Positions 46,000-57,252 of a stretch of DNA of 64,000 bases are shown here, one piece after another. A program made the translations under genes and the position numbers. The number at the start of each line of letters is the position of its first letter. Within the stretch, counting starts at the first letter, position 1. Origin of the DNA: Piezodorus guildinii (taxonomy: Eukaryota; Arthropoda; Insecta; Hemiptera; Pentatomidae); assembly GCA_023052935.1 (NCBI GenBank), contig CM041298.1, forward strand, positions 57,282,217 to 57,346,216, given 5' to 3'. The notes beneath the pieces were generated by a model. It had not been told where the DNA came from. It did no database searches and was given only the letters and a program-made list of their open reading frames with translations.

Positions 46000-46480
46000 A
46001 ATTGATTCTCAAGCAGCCATCCTCTAATACAGAAGTATGTGTAACAAGTTCTTTATTGGAATGCAAATCTATTGCATATGACCTGACACTCTGAGGCACG
46101 AATGTGTTCTTACAGTGGATTCCAAGCCATTGCGGGATTTCAGGAAATGAAGAGGCTGATAGTCTTGCCAAGCGAGGGACAGATTTTCCTTAGCTGATCC
46201 ATCCAAAATCTTAGGATCCCATACTACAAATGGTGAGGATGGTAGTGGAGGAATAAACAAGAAAAGCATGCTCGACCAGGTGGAAGAGAAACGATATAAG
46301 TGCTTGTATATAATGCTGTGTAATGATATGCAGCCTGATCCCAGGTGACCTGCCAAGGAGAGATGCAGTAGCCTGGTTTCGCCTGGGGACTGGCAACGGC
46401 TATCTGCAGAGTCATCTCCACAAGATTGGCATGGCTCAGGATTCTAGGAGTGAATCATGTAATTAAGAAAGAATAGATAC
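46000..46480 (+). pseudogene. LINE RNase H relic in a Chd64 intron
   Basis: Plus strand, opposite to Chd64. One frame reads LIDSQAAIL, the RNase H box with a catalytic Asp. A later frame reads QWIPSHCGISGNEEADSLAK then RGTDFP, the C-terminal RNase H box with the last catalytic Asp. A third reads RDAVAWFRLGTGNGYLQSHL then HKIGMAQDS, the usual region after RNase H in such elements. Stops and frameshifts separate them. The elements with this domain order are the I/R1/Jockey-type LINEs. It is a decayed fragment. Confidence 0.75.
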
Positions 46481-47489
46481 AGACCATTTCAGACCTCTCA
46501 GACACATGTCCTGTCTTGACAGACATACATCATAAGAAAATTTAAAAATGAATATACAAAATTCAAATTTATACTGGACAGCTAGATGTCGAATGATAAA
46601 ATGACCATGGACTTCAGGATAGGAAAAAAATAAATAAAAAAATTCTAAACACAATTAAATATTTAAATGCATTAATTATAACATTTTTGAACTTGTATAA
46701 AAATGAAAAGAATATAATATTGCTTCTTTACAAGCAATTGTAACCAAATCCTTCACTTTTTAAAGCCATCTTAAAAAATAACAGTAACTTTTATTCTCAC
46801 AGTCTTATAGCTGTTATTTTAAATTACTAAAAAAATGCAATTATTTTCAAAAGTTACTGATTGTACATTTAATTTTGTTCCAAATTATACCAAAATATTC
46901 CTTCCATAACATAAAAATTATGTTATTAATTCAGTAAAAAAAATTATTCTAGTTTTTAATGTGAAAAGAATGAAATAAATTGATTTCATAATAAATTAAT
47001 TGGTAATTTTCATGCTTCTTTTAAAATTTTCTAGACTGGATAGAGTACCTTCTGGAAACCAGCAACATTGAGCCTAACTCTACGGTCACAAACAATACAT
47101 CACCGATAAGGGTTTTTTCACTATCCAACTAAATTACTTCAATAGGTTTATATGCGATGTTATTTTTTGAAGTTTATTCATCTGGCATAAACCTTAAGAT
47201 TCCTTTTAAATTTATATTTTAAACAGTTTAGCTTTCTAAAAAATTCACTGAACTCATTGGATAAGTGAAAGATGCTAAAAACAAATCATTACTTAGAAAT
47301 AAAGAGAAAAATAAAATAATATTAGTCAACACTTCGCTTCTGTGAATAAATCTGCCAAATAGAATCCTCTATCAGCAGTTAAATAAGGGGCAACAATCAG
47401 TGACCAGCAATCACTTTAATAAAAATCTCGTGTCACTGTTCTGATGTTAAAGCAAGATAAGGAGGAGGTTATGGCAACCTGGAGGCCTA

Positions 47490-47690
47490 CTAATGATAAA
47501 ATATCTAGTATTTGATATTCAAGATTGAACCTTGTGTGTCAGGTCATTGGTCTCACCCAGCCTTTATAAAGTGGGTGCCCTTAATTAGGAAGAAGTGAAC
47601 GGTTGAGTATGAGCTTTGCTAAATCATCTCCTTCCACATACACTATATACTGAACCCGAGATTCATTAGGAAATTTCCCCCTGATAAATA
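47490..47690 (+). mobile_element. SINE-2, diverged copy
   Basis: Keeps cccagcctttataaagtggg, tgcccttaattaggaagaag and tactgaacccgagattcatt. The head is lost. Lies in the same intron of Chd64. Confidence 0.6.
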
Positions 47691-47771
47691 AATCTATCTT
47701 CTTCTGAAACCAAGATTTTTCATGGGTTCTAAAGGTATATGCTTTTCTATAAAAATTATATTAATATGTTG

Positions 47772-47958
47772 GTTTGTTTATTCATTTAACATCACTTGTA
47801 AACGTCCTTTGGCTAATGCTTTGGCTAATTAGATGATGCTCAGTAGGAATCATAAATTTTGTCTCTCGAGGTTTTATTATGATAGGAATCTTTATAGAAT
47901 ACTTGACATTGCAAAGCATAGAAGTATGTTTTGCTAGCCTGTACACAACAGGTAACCC
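47772..47958 (-). mobile_element. SINE-1, partial copy
   Basis: Minus orientation: tttgtttattcatttaacat, taattagatgatgctcagta, ttgtctctcgaggttttatt. The middle is deleted and the decayed head ends tgctagcctgtacacaacag. Confidence 0.65.
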
Positions 47959-48043
47959 CTAACATTGCAACATTAACATTGCAAGCAGTTTAATTCTATA
48001 TAGTAATTTTTTAAGTTGTAAAAGTATGCAAATATGAACTTAC

Positions 48044-48164
48044 TATTCTACCAAGTGCATACAGGCACAGAGTAACTTGAGGTATGTTTCGTTTTTCAAA
48101 AAGATCAGCTGTTTGGAAAATCTCTTCTTCTGGTACACCATACTTTTTTATCGCTGCCTGGAAT
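48044..48164 (-). CDS. Chd64: Chd64, middle coding exon
   Basis: Acceptor ttttcag and donor GTAAGT (38-43 of 48001 line, minus strand) bound a 121-nt exon. It completes the split Arg codon and continues FQAAIKKYGVPEEEIFQTAD, LFEKRNIPQVTLCLYALGRI. This is the C-terminal half of the calponin-homology fold, very close to insect Chd64. The short intron to the preceding exon is 48165-48615. Confidence 0.95.
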
Positions 48165-48615
48165 CTGAAAATAACATCAAACATTAACTTTCAGTGACCT
48201 TTATTAGATTCACATTGTACAATAAAATGTTTGACAGAGCTTGATTGTTTATCCTGCAGTATTCAAAGGCACAAAGTATTGTAAGCTCGATAACGATTAT
48301 AGATTAATTAATACAACTATAAAAATAAATTATAATATTATCATAATTATGTATCAGAACAATTCTTAATTCTCTATGTACTGAATACCCACTCGCTAGT
48401 TAAATGTTTTAGATCTGAAATAGGTGAAGGCTATTCTATTATTTATCCAAACCATCGACATTGACTAATGCTTAAAATAATTATATCGAAATTGAAGATA
48501 TTTACCATAATTAAAGGAAAGTTTTTTAAAACTTTTTTTCATGTATTTTATAAAAATGGTAATAAACATGCCACATAAAAAGACATTATTTTACTATTTT
48601 TTAGACAGATAATAC

Positions 48616-48815
48616 CTTTGAATGTTTTCCATAAGCTGAAAATTAGTTCCTTTGGTTTGAATCTTTTTCACCGATCCTGGTGCAATTTTATTGATGAGGT
48701 TACACAGTACGACACCATCCTTTAAGATTTCCTCGTACTGCTGGTCGGGTAACTTTTCACCAAGGACATCGGAAATCCACTGGATGACTTCTTGCTCTTG
48801 TTCCTTGTTTCTTCC
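48616..48815 (-). CDS. Chd64: Chd64, second coding exon (CH domain, N-terminal half)
   Basis: Chd64 is a small calponin/transgelin-type protein of the cytoplasm; in Drosophila it binds actin-type partners through its CH domain and has been linked with juvenile-hormone and ecdysone response complexes. The exon reads GRNKEQEQEVIQWISDVLGE, KLPDQQYEEILKDGVVLCNL, INKIAPGSVKKIQTKGTNFQ and LMENIQ, ending CAAAG/GTATT. The ATG just upstream (48822-48824) is not the start: it lies in tttcag, the splice acceptor. Known insect proteins begin with only one or two residues before GRNKEQEQ, so the first coding exon is a tiny one. I could not locate it upstream, and it may be beyond an intron that exceeds the window. 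The three exons give 167 codons plus stop, close to full length. Confidence 0.95.
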
Positions 48816-49360
48816 CTGAAACATAAATTAAATTGTTATTATTAAATTCTTACTATTTTATATTCACTATATCTTGATACCTATATGCTAGGTTTATGCC
48901 CTAAATTGTATGTGAATATTTTCTCTTGCATCTTTTTTACAAAAGCACTATATGAAAACTTTGTAACAAGTTATTCTAAATTGTTTGGCTAATTTTTATT
49001 TTGGATATTAAATTATGGTGCATATTTAGGCTAAAAATGTTTAAATGTTGCATTGATAAATTGATTTCAATGTAAACATTTATTTATATAAGGTATATGT
49101 TAATTTATACCTAAATTATTTTTCATTCTAGAATTTAAACTAATTAAAAAAATGTTATTAATTGTGAATTGCCCAAGTAGGTTTTTTCAAGCACTTTATT
49201 ATTTTTAATCAAAAATGACTACAGAGTAATTTTTCTTTCATGGAAAACTAAACTTTGCTTTTAGTTTGATGAATTTACAGAACAATAGAATTAGTGATAA
49301 CTGATTCCAATAAATATACTTTTAAATGGACCAAATATCAAGTATAACGCTTATGCTGAA
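48816..49360 (-). other. First visible intron of Chd64 (start)
   Basis: AT-rich intronic sequence upstream of the second coding exon. The rest of this intron probably continues through the transposon-rich region to the right, but its other end was not found. Confidence 0.6.
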
Positions 49361-49752
49361 AATTGAGACGCTGATTTCCAAAAGGTACTATATCTATTCT
49401 AGGAAATTTTACATAAATCTCAAAAATCTCTCATTACTATATTATTAAACCAACTTATTTGATAATTTTTACAATAAAAATCTAGAATTGTTGTTTTAAT
49501 ATACTAATAACACTATATTAAGGTTATGGAATGAGATTTTTTGGTATGATTTGGAACGAAAGCAAATGAGTGCTTAGTGCCTTTAGAAAATAACTGCATT
49601 TCTTAATAGTGTTTTAAAATGTCTTGAGAGTTCATGAGATAAAATCAAATAGAAGATTTAGATAAAACAAAATGATGAGAATACAAATATGTCAAAATAT
49701 CAATTTCGTAAAAAACATTATTTAGAACTTTTTGGAAATCAACTTCTCAATT
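49361..49752. mobile_element. MITE of about 390 bp with inverted ends, copy 2
   Basis: aattgagacgctgatttcca at the left and tggaaatcaacttctcaatt at the right. The same interior as the copy at 23261-23629, about 23 bp longer. Confidence 0.8.
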
Positions 49753-50168
49753 GGTGAGGAGTTTCGGTATGGTAGATGATTTAAATCAAATATTTAGACC
49801 ATGTCTCTTCTGAAAGATAAAAAAAAACTTTTTAAATAATATAAAAATCATGATTTTAAATAACAGGGACAGTGATTAATTGTGAAATAATTCACCTTGT
49901 TCATTCTGTAAATAGTGTATGAATATGATCTCACAGAACCTTTATTATTTTATTGTCCGATAAGGAAAAAAGAAGTAAGCTGTGTAAATAGCAACCCAAT
50001 TAAGTTGGGCAGCTTCACTTGTTCAATAAAGTGTATCTCTCCCATTTTGAGACATTGAATAAAAATTATTTTAAAAAAATTGTGAAATATAAATACTTTG
50101 TTATTTTAAAGTATTTTATAATTACTATGTTTTACTAATGATTGTTGCATATGACACTCCATATTAAT
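49753..50168. other. No feature recognised
   Basis: AT-rich, probably intronic. Confidence 0.5.
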
Positions 50169-50178
50169 TACACTTTTT

Positions 50179-50587
50179 TTTTTTTAAATATTTTTATTGA
50201 AATTTACAACTGTATATTGTAATACAACAAGTAATGCTGGTAATGATAAAATACATGAAGAGAAAAGTGCCCATTGGCATCACTCCACTAGGTAACTAAA
50301 CTAGAAGGTCTCGAGGCCATATTCTTTTCAGACGCCTTGGAGGATTGTCAGGAATTAAAGAGGAAGCAAGGATTGAAACTATTGGATTAGAGTGGGAGTA
50401 GAGTTTGTCATGGATAGATTGATACCTGGTTTGGGCCAAATCAGCAACATATGGGATGTGAAGGTCTTTATGGATGAATTTATTTGTGACAAAGTAAGGA
50501 GCATTAAGGATTTTTCGAAGGATTTTGGATTGTAAGGATTGAATACGGGAAGAATTTGATGGTTTCGTAGAGCCCCAAAGCTCAATA
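50179..50587 (-). pseudogene. Jockey-like LINE, short 5'-truncated copy
   Basis: Minus strand. The frame 50296-50592 runs ELWGSTKPSNSSRIQSLQSK ... NPPRRLKRIWPRDLLV, the last roughly 95 codons of the reverse transcriptase. It then continues through a 3' UTR to poly(A) (T-tract 50173-50184). Flanked by the 10-bp direct repeat tacacttttt (50169-50178 and 50588-50597). Confidence 0.85.
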
Positions 50588-50597
50588 TACACTTTTT

Positions 50598-51940
50598 ATG
50601 TCATATTTCAATGTTTTTGTTGCATATATATCTGCGTCTTAGTTATGGTACACTTTTTAATCGTACAAAATATAAGAATAAATTTTCAATTGAACTATTC
50701 ATCTTTAAAATTACATATTAAAATCCCTTAAAGAGATTGTGTGATGATGCAATGATATTGCATTTATTATTTTATTGTTTCACAAGCAAAAAGTCATTTA
50801 ACTTGAAAGACAGCTGAATGATATCCGCCAAAAAAAAAATGGTTTTGGCACAGGCTCAGAAAATGTTTCTTTGTTCGTTTTCCCATCTGAAATAGTCAGA
50901 AAGGTTTTTGAGTGTATCAGTTAGTTAATGCACTTTGGACAATGCATTTCGTAATCTTAGAATATGAGAAATATCTTGGCTGCAAGAACTCTTTAATTTA
51001 ACTTCTGAACTGTGCCAACGTTTAATAAAATAAAGAACTATTTTCAATGATTATTCAGAATTTCGAAAATATTGATTCAAGTATTATGTTAAAATGTTAA
51101 AAAGAATGTAAAAAAAAAAAGAAAAAAAAAAACAGTAAAGGAAAACATTAGCTGCACCAAGCTTATTAAATCGGAGAATTTGCTAGCTATGTATATATAG
51201 AACTCCATTGACGTCACGCCATTAAAAAAGAGTTTAGATTTTAAAGCCATCTGTTCAGGAACATTTTGTTAATTTTAGCTTTGCCTAAATTCCTCTATTC
51301 CAATCTAAAATGGTTATGAGTTTAGATCTATAAATTCTATAAATTTAAGCCAATGATTACTTGGAAAAGACTAAACATCTCGCATAAAATGTTTTGCCTA
51401 AAATGAGTCTATTTCAAACACTTAAAAATCATATTAAAAAAAACAACACATGATGTTTAAAAATGACTTTATTTTTTATATAGTAAATTTATGATTAACA
51501 AAATAAAAGTATAAACTAAATTTTACTGTTTATTTAAATATAGCTTCTGTGTACACTCAAATAGTTCTTAAAAGTTGTAAATAATTTATTTCTCTTTATT
51601 TTAGAAACAAATTTAAAACTGAAACTAATTTAATGTTATGGATGTCAGACTTGATTGAGGAAGTGGAAACATGGAATAATGAAACCGTAACCAAACCATT
51701 GCTCCCATCACTAAGTTTATAGGTGTAAAGTAACCTACTTTCAAAAAATGTAGATAATAACGTGTTAATATTATAAACAAGTAATGATATTATAAACAAT
51801 GTGATAGGATTATAAAAATAATATATAATTAAATATAATAATATGATAAATAAATATAGACATTATAAAGTGTATATATATATATAACTTTTTTCATATG
51901 AGTTGCTGCAGAATATTGTTCTTTTTTTTTAAATAAATAA
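50598..51940. other. No feature recognised
   Basis: AT-rich sequence with A-tracts at 51110-51131. No coding or repeat signal is seen. Confidence 0.5.
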
Positions 51941-51952
51941 TATAGTAGAGAT

Positions 51953-52260
51953 GGAGCGGCACGGTCTAATGGATAGAGCACTAGTCTTCTGTTCTCCGGG
52001 TCCTGGGTTCGAATCCCGGCTGTAGCAGAACATTATTTATTCTGTTAATTCAGTCGGAGGATGACCGTAGGATATGGAGACCCTCCTGGGGTAGAACCAG
52101 CCTCTGTAAAGTGGGTACCCAAAAATATTGGGAGAAAACCTGGTGTCTGAGCGTGATCACGGCCTAATCACCTCATTGCACGGCCTAGAAACAGTACGAT
52201 TCGATACATGTACTGAGCCCAAGACCCTTCATGGATTGTTGTAGTACAGGTTTTTTTTTT
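51953..52260 (+). mobile_element. SINE-2, full-length copy with target duplication
   Basis: The tRNA-like head ggtctaatggatagagcac (A-box region) with ggttcgaatcc at 52006-52016 is a perfect B box; the head resembles an arthropod tRNA-Arg. The body (gagaccctcctggggtagaa; gtgggtacccaaaaatattg; gtactgagcccaagaccctt) ends in a T-tract. Perfect 12-bp direct repeat tatagtagagat (51941-51952 and 52261-52272). Confidence 0.9.
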
Positions 52261-52759
52261 TATAGTAGAGATAGTTTTGCTAACAAATAAAAAACAAACA
52301 AGCTTTTATGCATTAATAGTTAAACTATAATCCAAAAACTTTATGCTCAATCTTAATGGTTTTATTTATAACTGTCATATACTGAAATTCTTTTAGGTTT
52401 AGAAACTGTAGTAACCTTTCTTCTGTTTAATAGTAGATTTTTTAACATGGAAATTATTAAAAGTTAAGATGAATTTATAATTTTTATTTCCTATGTTGTT
52501 ATAAAATGATTAATTTCATGAATAACATGCCTGATTCCTATTCATTCCAGTTTAAAAATTCCTGGATCTATAGCTTGCAATTTGTCTACCTCAGGTCACC
52601 ATTTTAGTCATATCTTTTTATATAATATTTATTTATTTTTTTGCTGGTGTTTAATGTAATTTTCTTCTAGAAAGACTTTGAACCACAGTGGGAAGGTTAA
52701 GATTTATTTTATGGAGCTACCACAAAATAACTTAAAACCCTTCTGAGCTAGGTTTGACT

Positions 52760-53015
52760 GTTTGACATGATGTTATGGCAACAATTCCTAAATTCTTTTG
52801 GCCATTATAAGGCCGTGCAAGTAGGTGATTAAGCCTGGATCAAGCTCAGCAGTCATATTTTTTCTCCAATTGTTGGGTACCCACTTTATAGAGGTTAGGT
52901 CAGCCCAAGGATTGCTCCAAGGCTGAATTAACAGAATAAATAAGCAGCCGAAGTTCGAGCCCAGGACCCAGAGAGCAGTAGATTAATACTCTATCCACTA
53001 AACCAATCCACTTCT
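52760..53015 (-). mobile_element. SINE-2, minus-orientation copy
   Basis: caattgttgggtacccactt, tatagaggttaggtcagccc, ttcgagcccaggacccagag and ctctatccactaaaccaatc are the inverse of SINE-2 body and head. No clear target repeats. Confidence 0.8.
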
Positions 53016-53490
53016 AACTTAGGAAGAAAAGGCTACAATTGTTATTAGACAAGTCTAAAACTTTTACCATACTTAAGAATATGGCATGGATATCATTGAT
53101 TATTCATGATCAATAATTTATTTATTTGTTTGGTTTTGGAGTAAACAAAATAATGATGTTCCAGGTTTTGATGGCCTTGAGGTTTTTTCACCTTTAAGCC
53201 TAAACAAACAGAATACTAATGGATGTCATCATCCATTTAGTTTGGTTATATCCTGTTGTAAATTTTCATTTTCTTTGTGAATGAAGTCAGTTTTAGAGTG
53301 GTGGTTCCTATAGTCATTTAATTCCTCAGCTTAAGATCATAGGATAGTTTACAAAACATTAATCATGGTTTGAAGAATTTCTTATAGCTGATCGAAAGGC
53401 GTAGATGATCAATAATTAGATGAATTGTTGATGCCTTAAAATCACATTTAGAAGAATGATTTTTAAGATTTTATTGATCAATCGTAGATT
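53016..53490. other. No feature recognised
   Basis: AT-rich spacer. Confidence 0.5.
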
Positions 53491-53504
53491 CAAGTATTGA
53501 TCCT

Positions 53505-53954
53505 GAGCTTTGGGGCTCCACTAAACCATCAAATTCTTTTTGTACCCAATTCTTACAATCCAAAATACTTCGTAAAATCATCAATACTCCTTTCTTTAAA
53601 TAAAAGCACCTTATGCTCCTTACCAAGTAACGAATAAACTGAACCATAAAGACCTTAATGTTCCATTTGTTGCTGATCTGGCCCGAACCAGATATCAATC
53701 CTTCCATGAAAACTCCACTCCCACTCTAACCCACTAGTTTCAATCCTTGCTTCCTCTTTGATTCCTGATAATCAATCCTCCAAGGCATCTGAAAAGATGG
53801 CCTCGAGACCTTCTAGTTTAGAATAGTTACAGGAGATCTACCATTGGGTAGTCCTTCTACAAATCTTTTTAATTTTGTCATTTTTCTTTTATCATATTTA
53901 CTTTTTCTATTATGTAGTACAGTTGTAAATTTCAATAAATAATTAAAAAAAAAA
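53505..53954 (+). pseudogene. Jockey-like LINE, 5'-truncated copy with target duplication
   Basis: Plus orientation: starts gagctttggggctccactaa, reads through a broken frame to cctcgagaccttctagttta (end of the coding region, DLLV) and a poly(A) at 53942-53956. Perfect 13-bp direct repeat aagtattgatcct (53492-53504 and 53955-53967). An extra segment at about 53590-53620 contains ataaaagcacctta, not present in the 59 kb copy. Confidence 0.85.
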
Positions 53955-53967
53955 AAGTATTGATCCT

Positions 53968-54370
53968 AAACAAAACTAAATGTTAATTGTTCTAAATTAC
54001 ATCTCATTTCATATTTATCTCAATCATAGTAATATTTTAATGTATTTAGATATTGTTATCGGTAAGTCTGTCACTTCATATTAAAAAAAAAGTTTGCTCT
54101 CACTAATGGGGTATTTAGTGGGGTACATACTTCAGATGTTATGTTTTCTCCCAGAACTCGTATTACAAATCTATCAAAATAAAATTTTAGATAATTGTTA
54201 AACTTGTTGCATGCTATACTGTGACATACATATGACATTAACGTCGAAAATCCAGATTTAAAAAAAAAAAAAAATTTCTTAAGCGTTCATGATACATCGC
54301 ACCAGCACTATCTTATTCTCTTATTCTTATCATATCTCTTGCAAATTATGAGATCTACATCTGAAAGATG
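53968..54370. other. No feature recognised
   Basis: AT-rich spacer with an A-tract at 54258-54273. Confidence 0.5.
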
Positions 54371-54372
54371 AG

Positions 54373-54660
54373 TGTTCCGAACAGGTGCCCGTAAGGAGGC
54401 GATAGATGATAGTAGTTATACTAAAATAGACATTACGTTGGAGAAGACATTAATGAGAGAAACGGTGAATCGCAGCGCTACTCGGAGGCGGTTGGTTATA
54501 TTTCAGAGTTGGCGCCCGAACAGTCGGTATTCCCCGGGCTTTTGGCAGGACCGCACCCACACCGCCCGAAATATCCCTCCGCCCAGGAATAGCCATCCTA
54601 ATTCACCTCATGGGAGATAACCTGACCTCTGGGATAACCTCTATCTCCTTCTGGTAACAA
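54373..54660 (+). mobile_element. Possible LTR-retrotransposon leader with primer-binding site
   Basis: A GC-rich patch in AT-rich DNA. tggcgcccgaacag at 54510-54523 equals the first 14 bases of the well-known primer-binding site complementary to the 3' end of tRNA-Lys; the following bases (tcgg) diverge. A stretch starting tgttccgaacagg at about 54373 and ending in ...tttca (54505) just before it could be a short LTR, but no second LTR and no gag/pol sequence were found. The open frame 54372-54620 is probably incidental. Confidence 0.4.
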
Positions 54661-54964
54661 AGGATTGATTTATCGCTCTTTTCAGTGGTTTATAAAAAGC
54701 CCGAAGGAAAGGTTTTAAGTTTCAGATTATCTAAACTAGATTTTGGATGAGATAGAAGTGGAACTAATATTCTTATTTTATATTGCACATTAAGACGCAT
54801 TGTCATTGTCAGTGAGTTGTTCCAATGCGGCCAGGTAAAACAAAAGAGAGAGAGAAAGACGGAATGATAATTATTTTTAAAAACTTATGATTCGAATCCG
54901 GTCCAACTGTGTGCCTTTCCGCCCATCACTTCAAGACTAACTTTACCAATCCTACCCTGATAAA

Positions 54965-55495
54965 ATAATTTAACAATATAAATTATTGCCCACAACAATC
55001 ACTTAGTTTTGTCCTCTTTTCATCACTCTCCATGACCTTATACAAATTAGTGTATAAGATAGTATTCTTTCTATTTTTTTTTTTTTTAGCCTTCAAGCGG
55101 TATATTATAAATGAATACTACTATCCTTAAAATCGGAAAAAATAAAATAACAACTGAAATATATTTGATCTTCTCTCCTTTAGTTGGTCATCAGTTTCGT
55201 TCAACTTGTAAATTTATCCGTTTTTTATCAATTCTAACAAGACAAAAGCAATGTTTTTTTAAATATACGAAATTAAAGGCACTTTAGAGGAAGAAAATTT
55301 AAAATATCAGTATTTAAGCCCTGTCAGACTGTTTCAATCAGTATGAAACCTACATGATATTAAAGCCCATTTAATTTTACACCGACATAGGGAGTTTAAT
55401 CAATTCGTCAAAGCTGTTTTTGTAAAAATCGTAGTATAAATTAGCTCTTCTAGTTCATCTATTTTAGAGAAAAAGTTACTGTAATATCTCTGACA
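54965..55495 (+). mobile_element. Rep-A interior fragment
   Basis: Blocks tcatcactctccatgacctt, gcggtatattataaatgaat, aagaaaatttaaaatatcag, tttaagccctgtcagactg and ctacatgatattaaagccca. Both termini are lacking. Confidence 0.7.
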
Positions 55496-57250
55496 TTAAG
55501 CTTCAAAAATATCGAATTTTAGTATACAACTTATCGTATTCGAAAAAAAACTCACGTTTTGCTTAACTTCATTAGGCGTTCGGTTTTTATTGACACGCTC
55601 TGTGTAAAAGAAAAAAAAAAAAAAAAGAAAAAAGAAGTGTGCGTTGTGTTGCTCTTGCTGTCTCAAATTAAAAATTTGATCTCTGACACAGTTCGGTATC
55701 TTTGCTTCCTTCAAGGCAAAATGCTAACTTAGAACCCGCATACTAGACTTAAACGACAGGAACTTAATCGACGATTTGGCCAATGATATTTCATTTTTAA
55801 ATTAAATTCCTTTTTATTCTATTTAGAATAATAAAATAATCAGATTATTGTCTATTATATTATTAGTAATCTATTATTAAACTAAATCCATTCTATAAAT
55901 TAATCGTAAACAACCTTTGAAATGCTTTAAGGATAAGAATTGGTAAGATGGTTCGATCCTATCGGTCTTGTGGTCAGATTCGATGGTTATGTGCTCAAAT
56001 AACACTTTGTTTTTCATGACTAATTATTTACCATTAAAAATATTTTTTATATTAGAAGAATCTGTAAAAACATTTCCTTTTCTGACCATCCTCAATAATT
56101 TCCTTTCTAACAAAATGTTAATATACCTAGCCAAGATTCATTTACATAGCCATCCAAGTTATGTCTTACTGTCTAAAGTACCTACCTTTGGACTTAAAAA
56201 TTTAAAGCCTGATTAGCGCTTATTTTTATTTTAATGAAAAATGTTTGAAACTTCGTATTATTATTAGATTACAGCGATGATGTACAGTTAATCCTTGCGT
56301 CCCGGATTCGAGTCTGTCAGGAAGGGATAATTATTTATTCTATGAAACACCCATGGATCGAACTTAGGGTTACGTAAAACTTCCCAGAGTTCACCCAGCC
56401 TCTATAAAATGGGTACTATAAATTGTGGAAAAACCTGGTGATTGGGCCAGATCTCGCCAATATCTGCTTATTCAGCTCCTTGCACGACCGTTGTCCTTAA
56501 TGCTAAACCCAAGATCCTTCCGGAAGGATGTTGGTAATCTTTTTATTATCCAAAATATCAATTTTTTCCAATAAAGAAAAAAAAATTCTGAAGAACTTGA
56601 GAATTTCCGAAAAGATATTTGAGTGAAAAAGCGACAATTTAGTCGTGCCTAATTTTATTCCTGGAAAAACAGATGTACTTTATATAAAACTGGCATCTAT
56701 GCTGTTGTTTTTGGCGCGAGTTTTAAACAGCTGAAGAAGCTATAAACAATCTTTTCCTGACTTTTGTGAGTGCACCGTATGCTTTCTAACCCGCTGCTTT
56801 TATAATTTTTTTTCCATCTGAATTATTGATTTTCTGTTAAAGATTTCCCAATCTATGTACGATTTGTATTGTTTTAGACGAGAACATTCTTTTGAACTTC
56901 GGGGGATGGTTCAACATCCCATGCATGGCAATTAAAATGGAATAGTATAGCAAGTGGGAATGGTCTGTATCCATTATTATAGTTTTTGATTTATGGGTAT
57001 GTTTATCTATATGCGCGTTCCAAAATAAGTTTTATAATATTAAAATTAAGGATAATATGTGAGAGAAGATAAAAAACATTTTTTTTCCCCATGAATAAAC
57101 ATAAGATTAAGGAGAATTGTAATAGTAGCAGTAACTGTAATTAGAAAGAAATTACGAAAAACAATATATAGACTATTTAAAATCAGAAAACAAATTATAA
57201 GTAAAATAAAAAGACTGTCTTACTACTCCCACACTTTATTTAAAATTGCA
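55496..57250. other. Mostly unassigned, with one SINE-2 copy
   Basis: Contains a SINE-2 copy (separate entry at 56280-56540). The rest is AT-rich with an A-tract at 55612-55626. Short open frames (55496-55714, 55968-56216) have no recognisable motif. Confidence 0.45.
56280..56540 (+). mobile_element. SINE-2, diverged copy
   Basis: ccggattcgagtctgtcagg (B-box region), attatttattctatgaaaca, ccagcctctataaaatgggt, gctaaacccaagatccttc. Confidence 0.7.
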
Positions 57251-57252
57251 CT

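Noticed and set aside
46069..46421. Minus-strand open frames at 46.1-46.4 kb as a gene
   Set aside because: They are antisense to clear RNase H-domain motifs on the plus strand and have no motif of their own.
48594..48824. Open frame starting MFQGRNK as a complete small protein
   Set aside because: ATG-TTT-CAG is the end of the intron (splice acceptor) and the last residues (YYLSKK) are read-through past the donor GTATT. Only GRNK...NIQ is exon.
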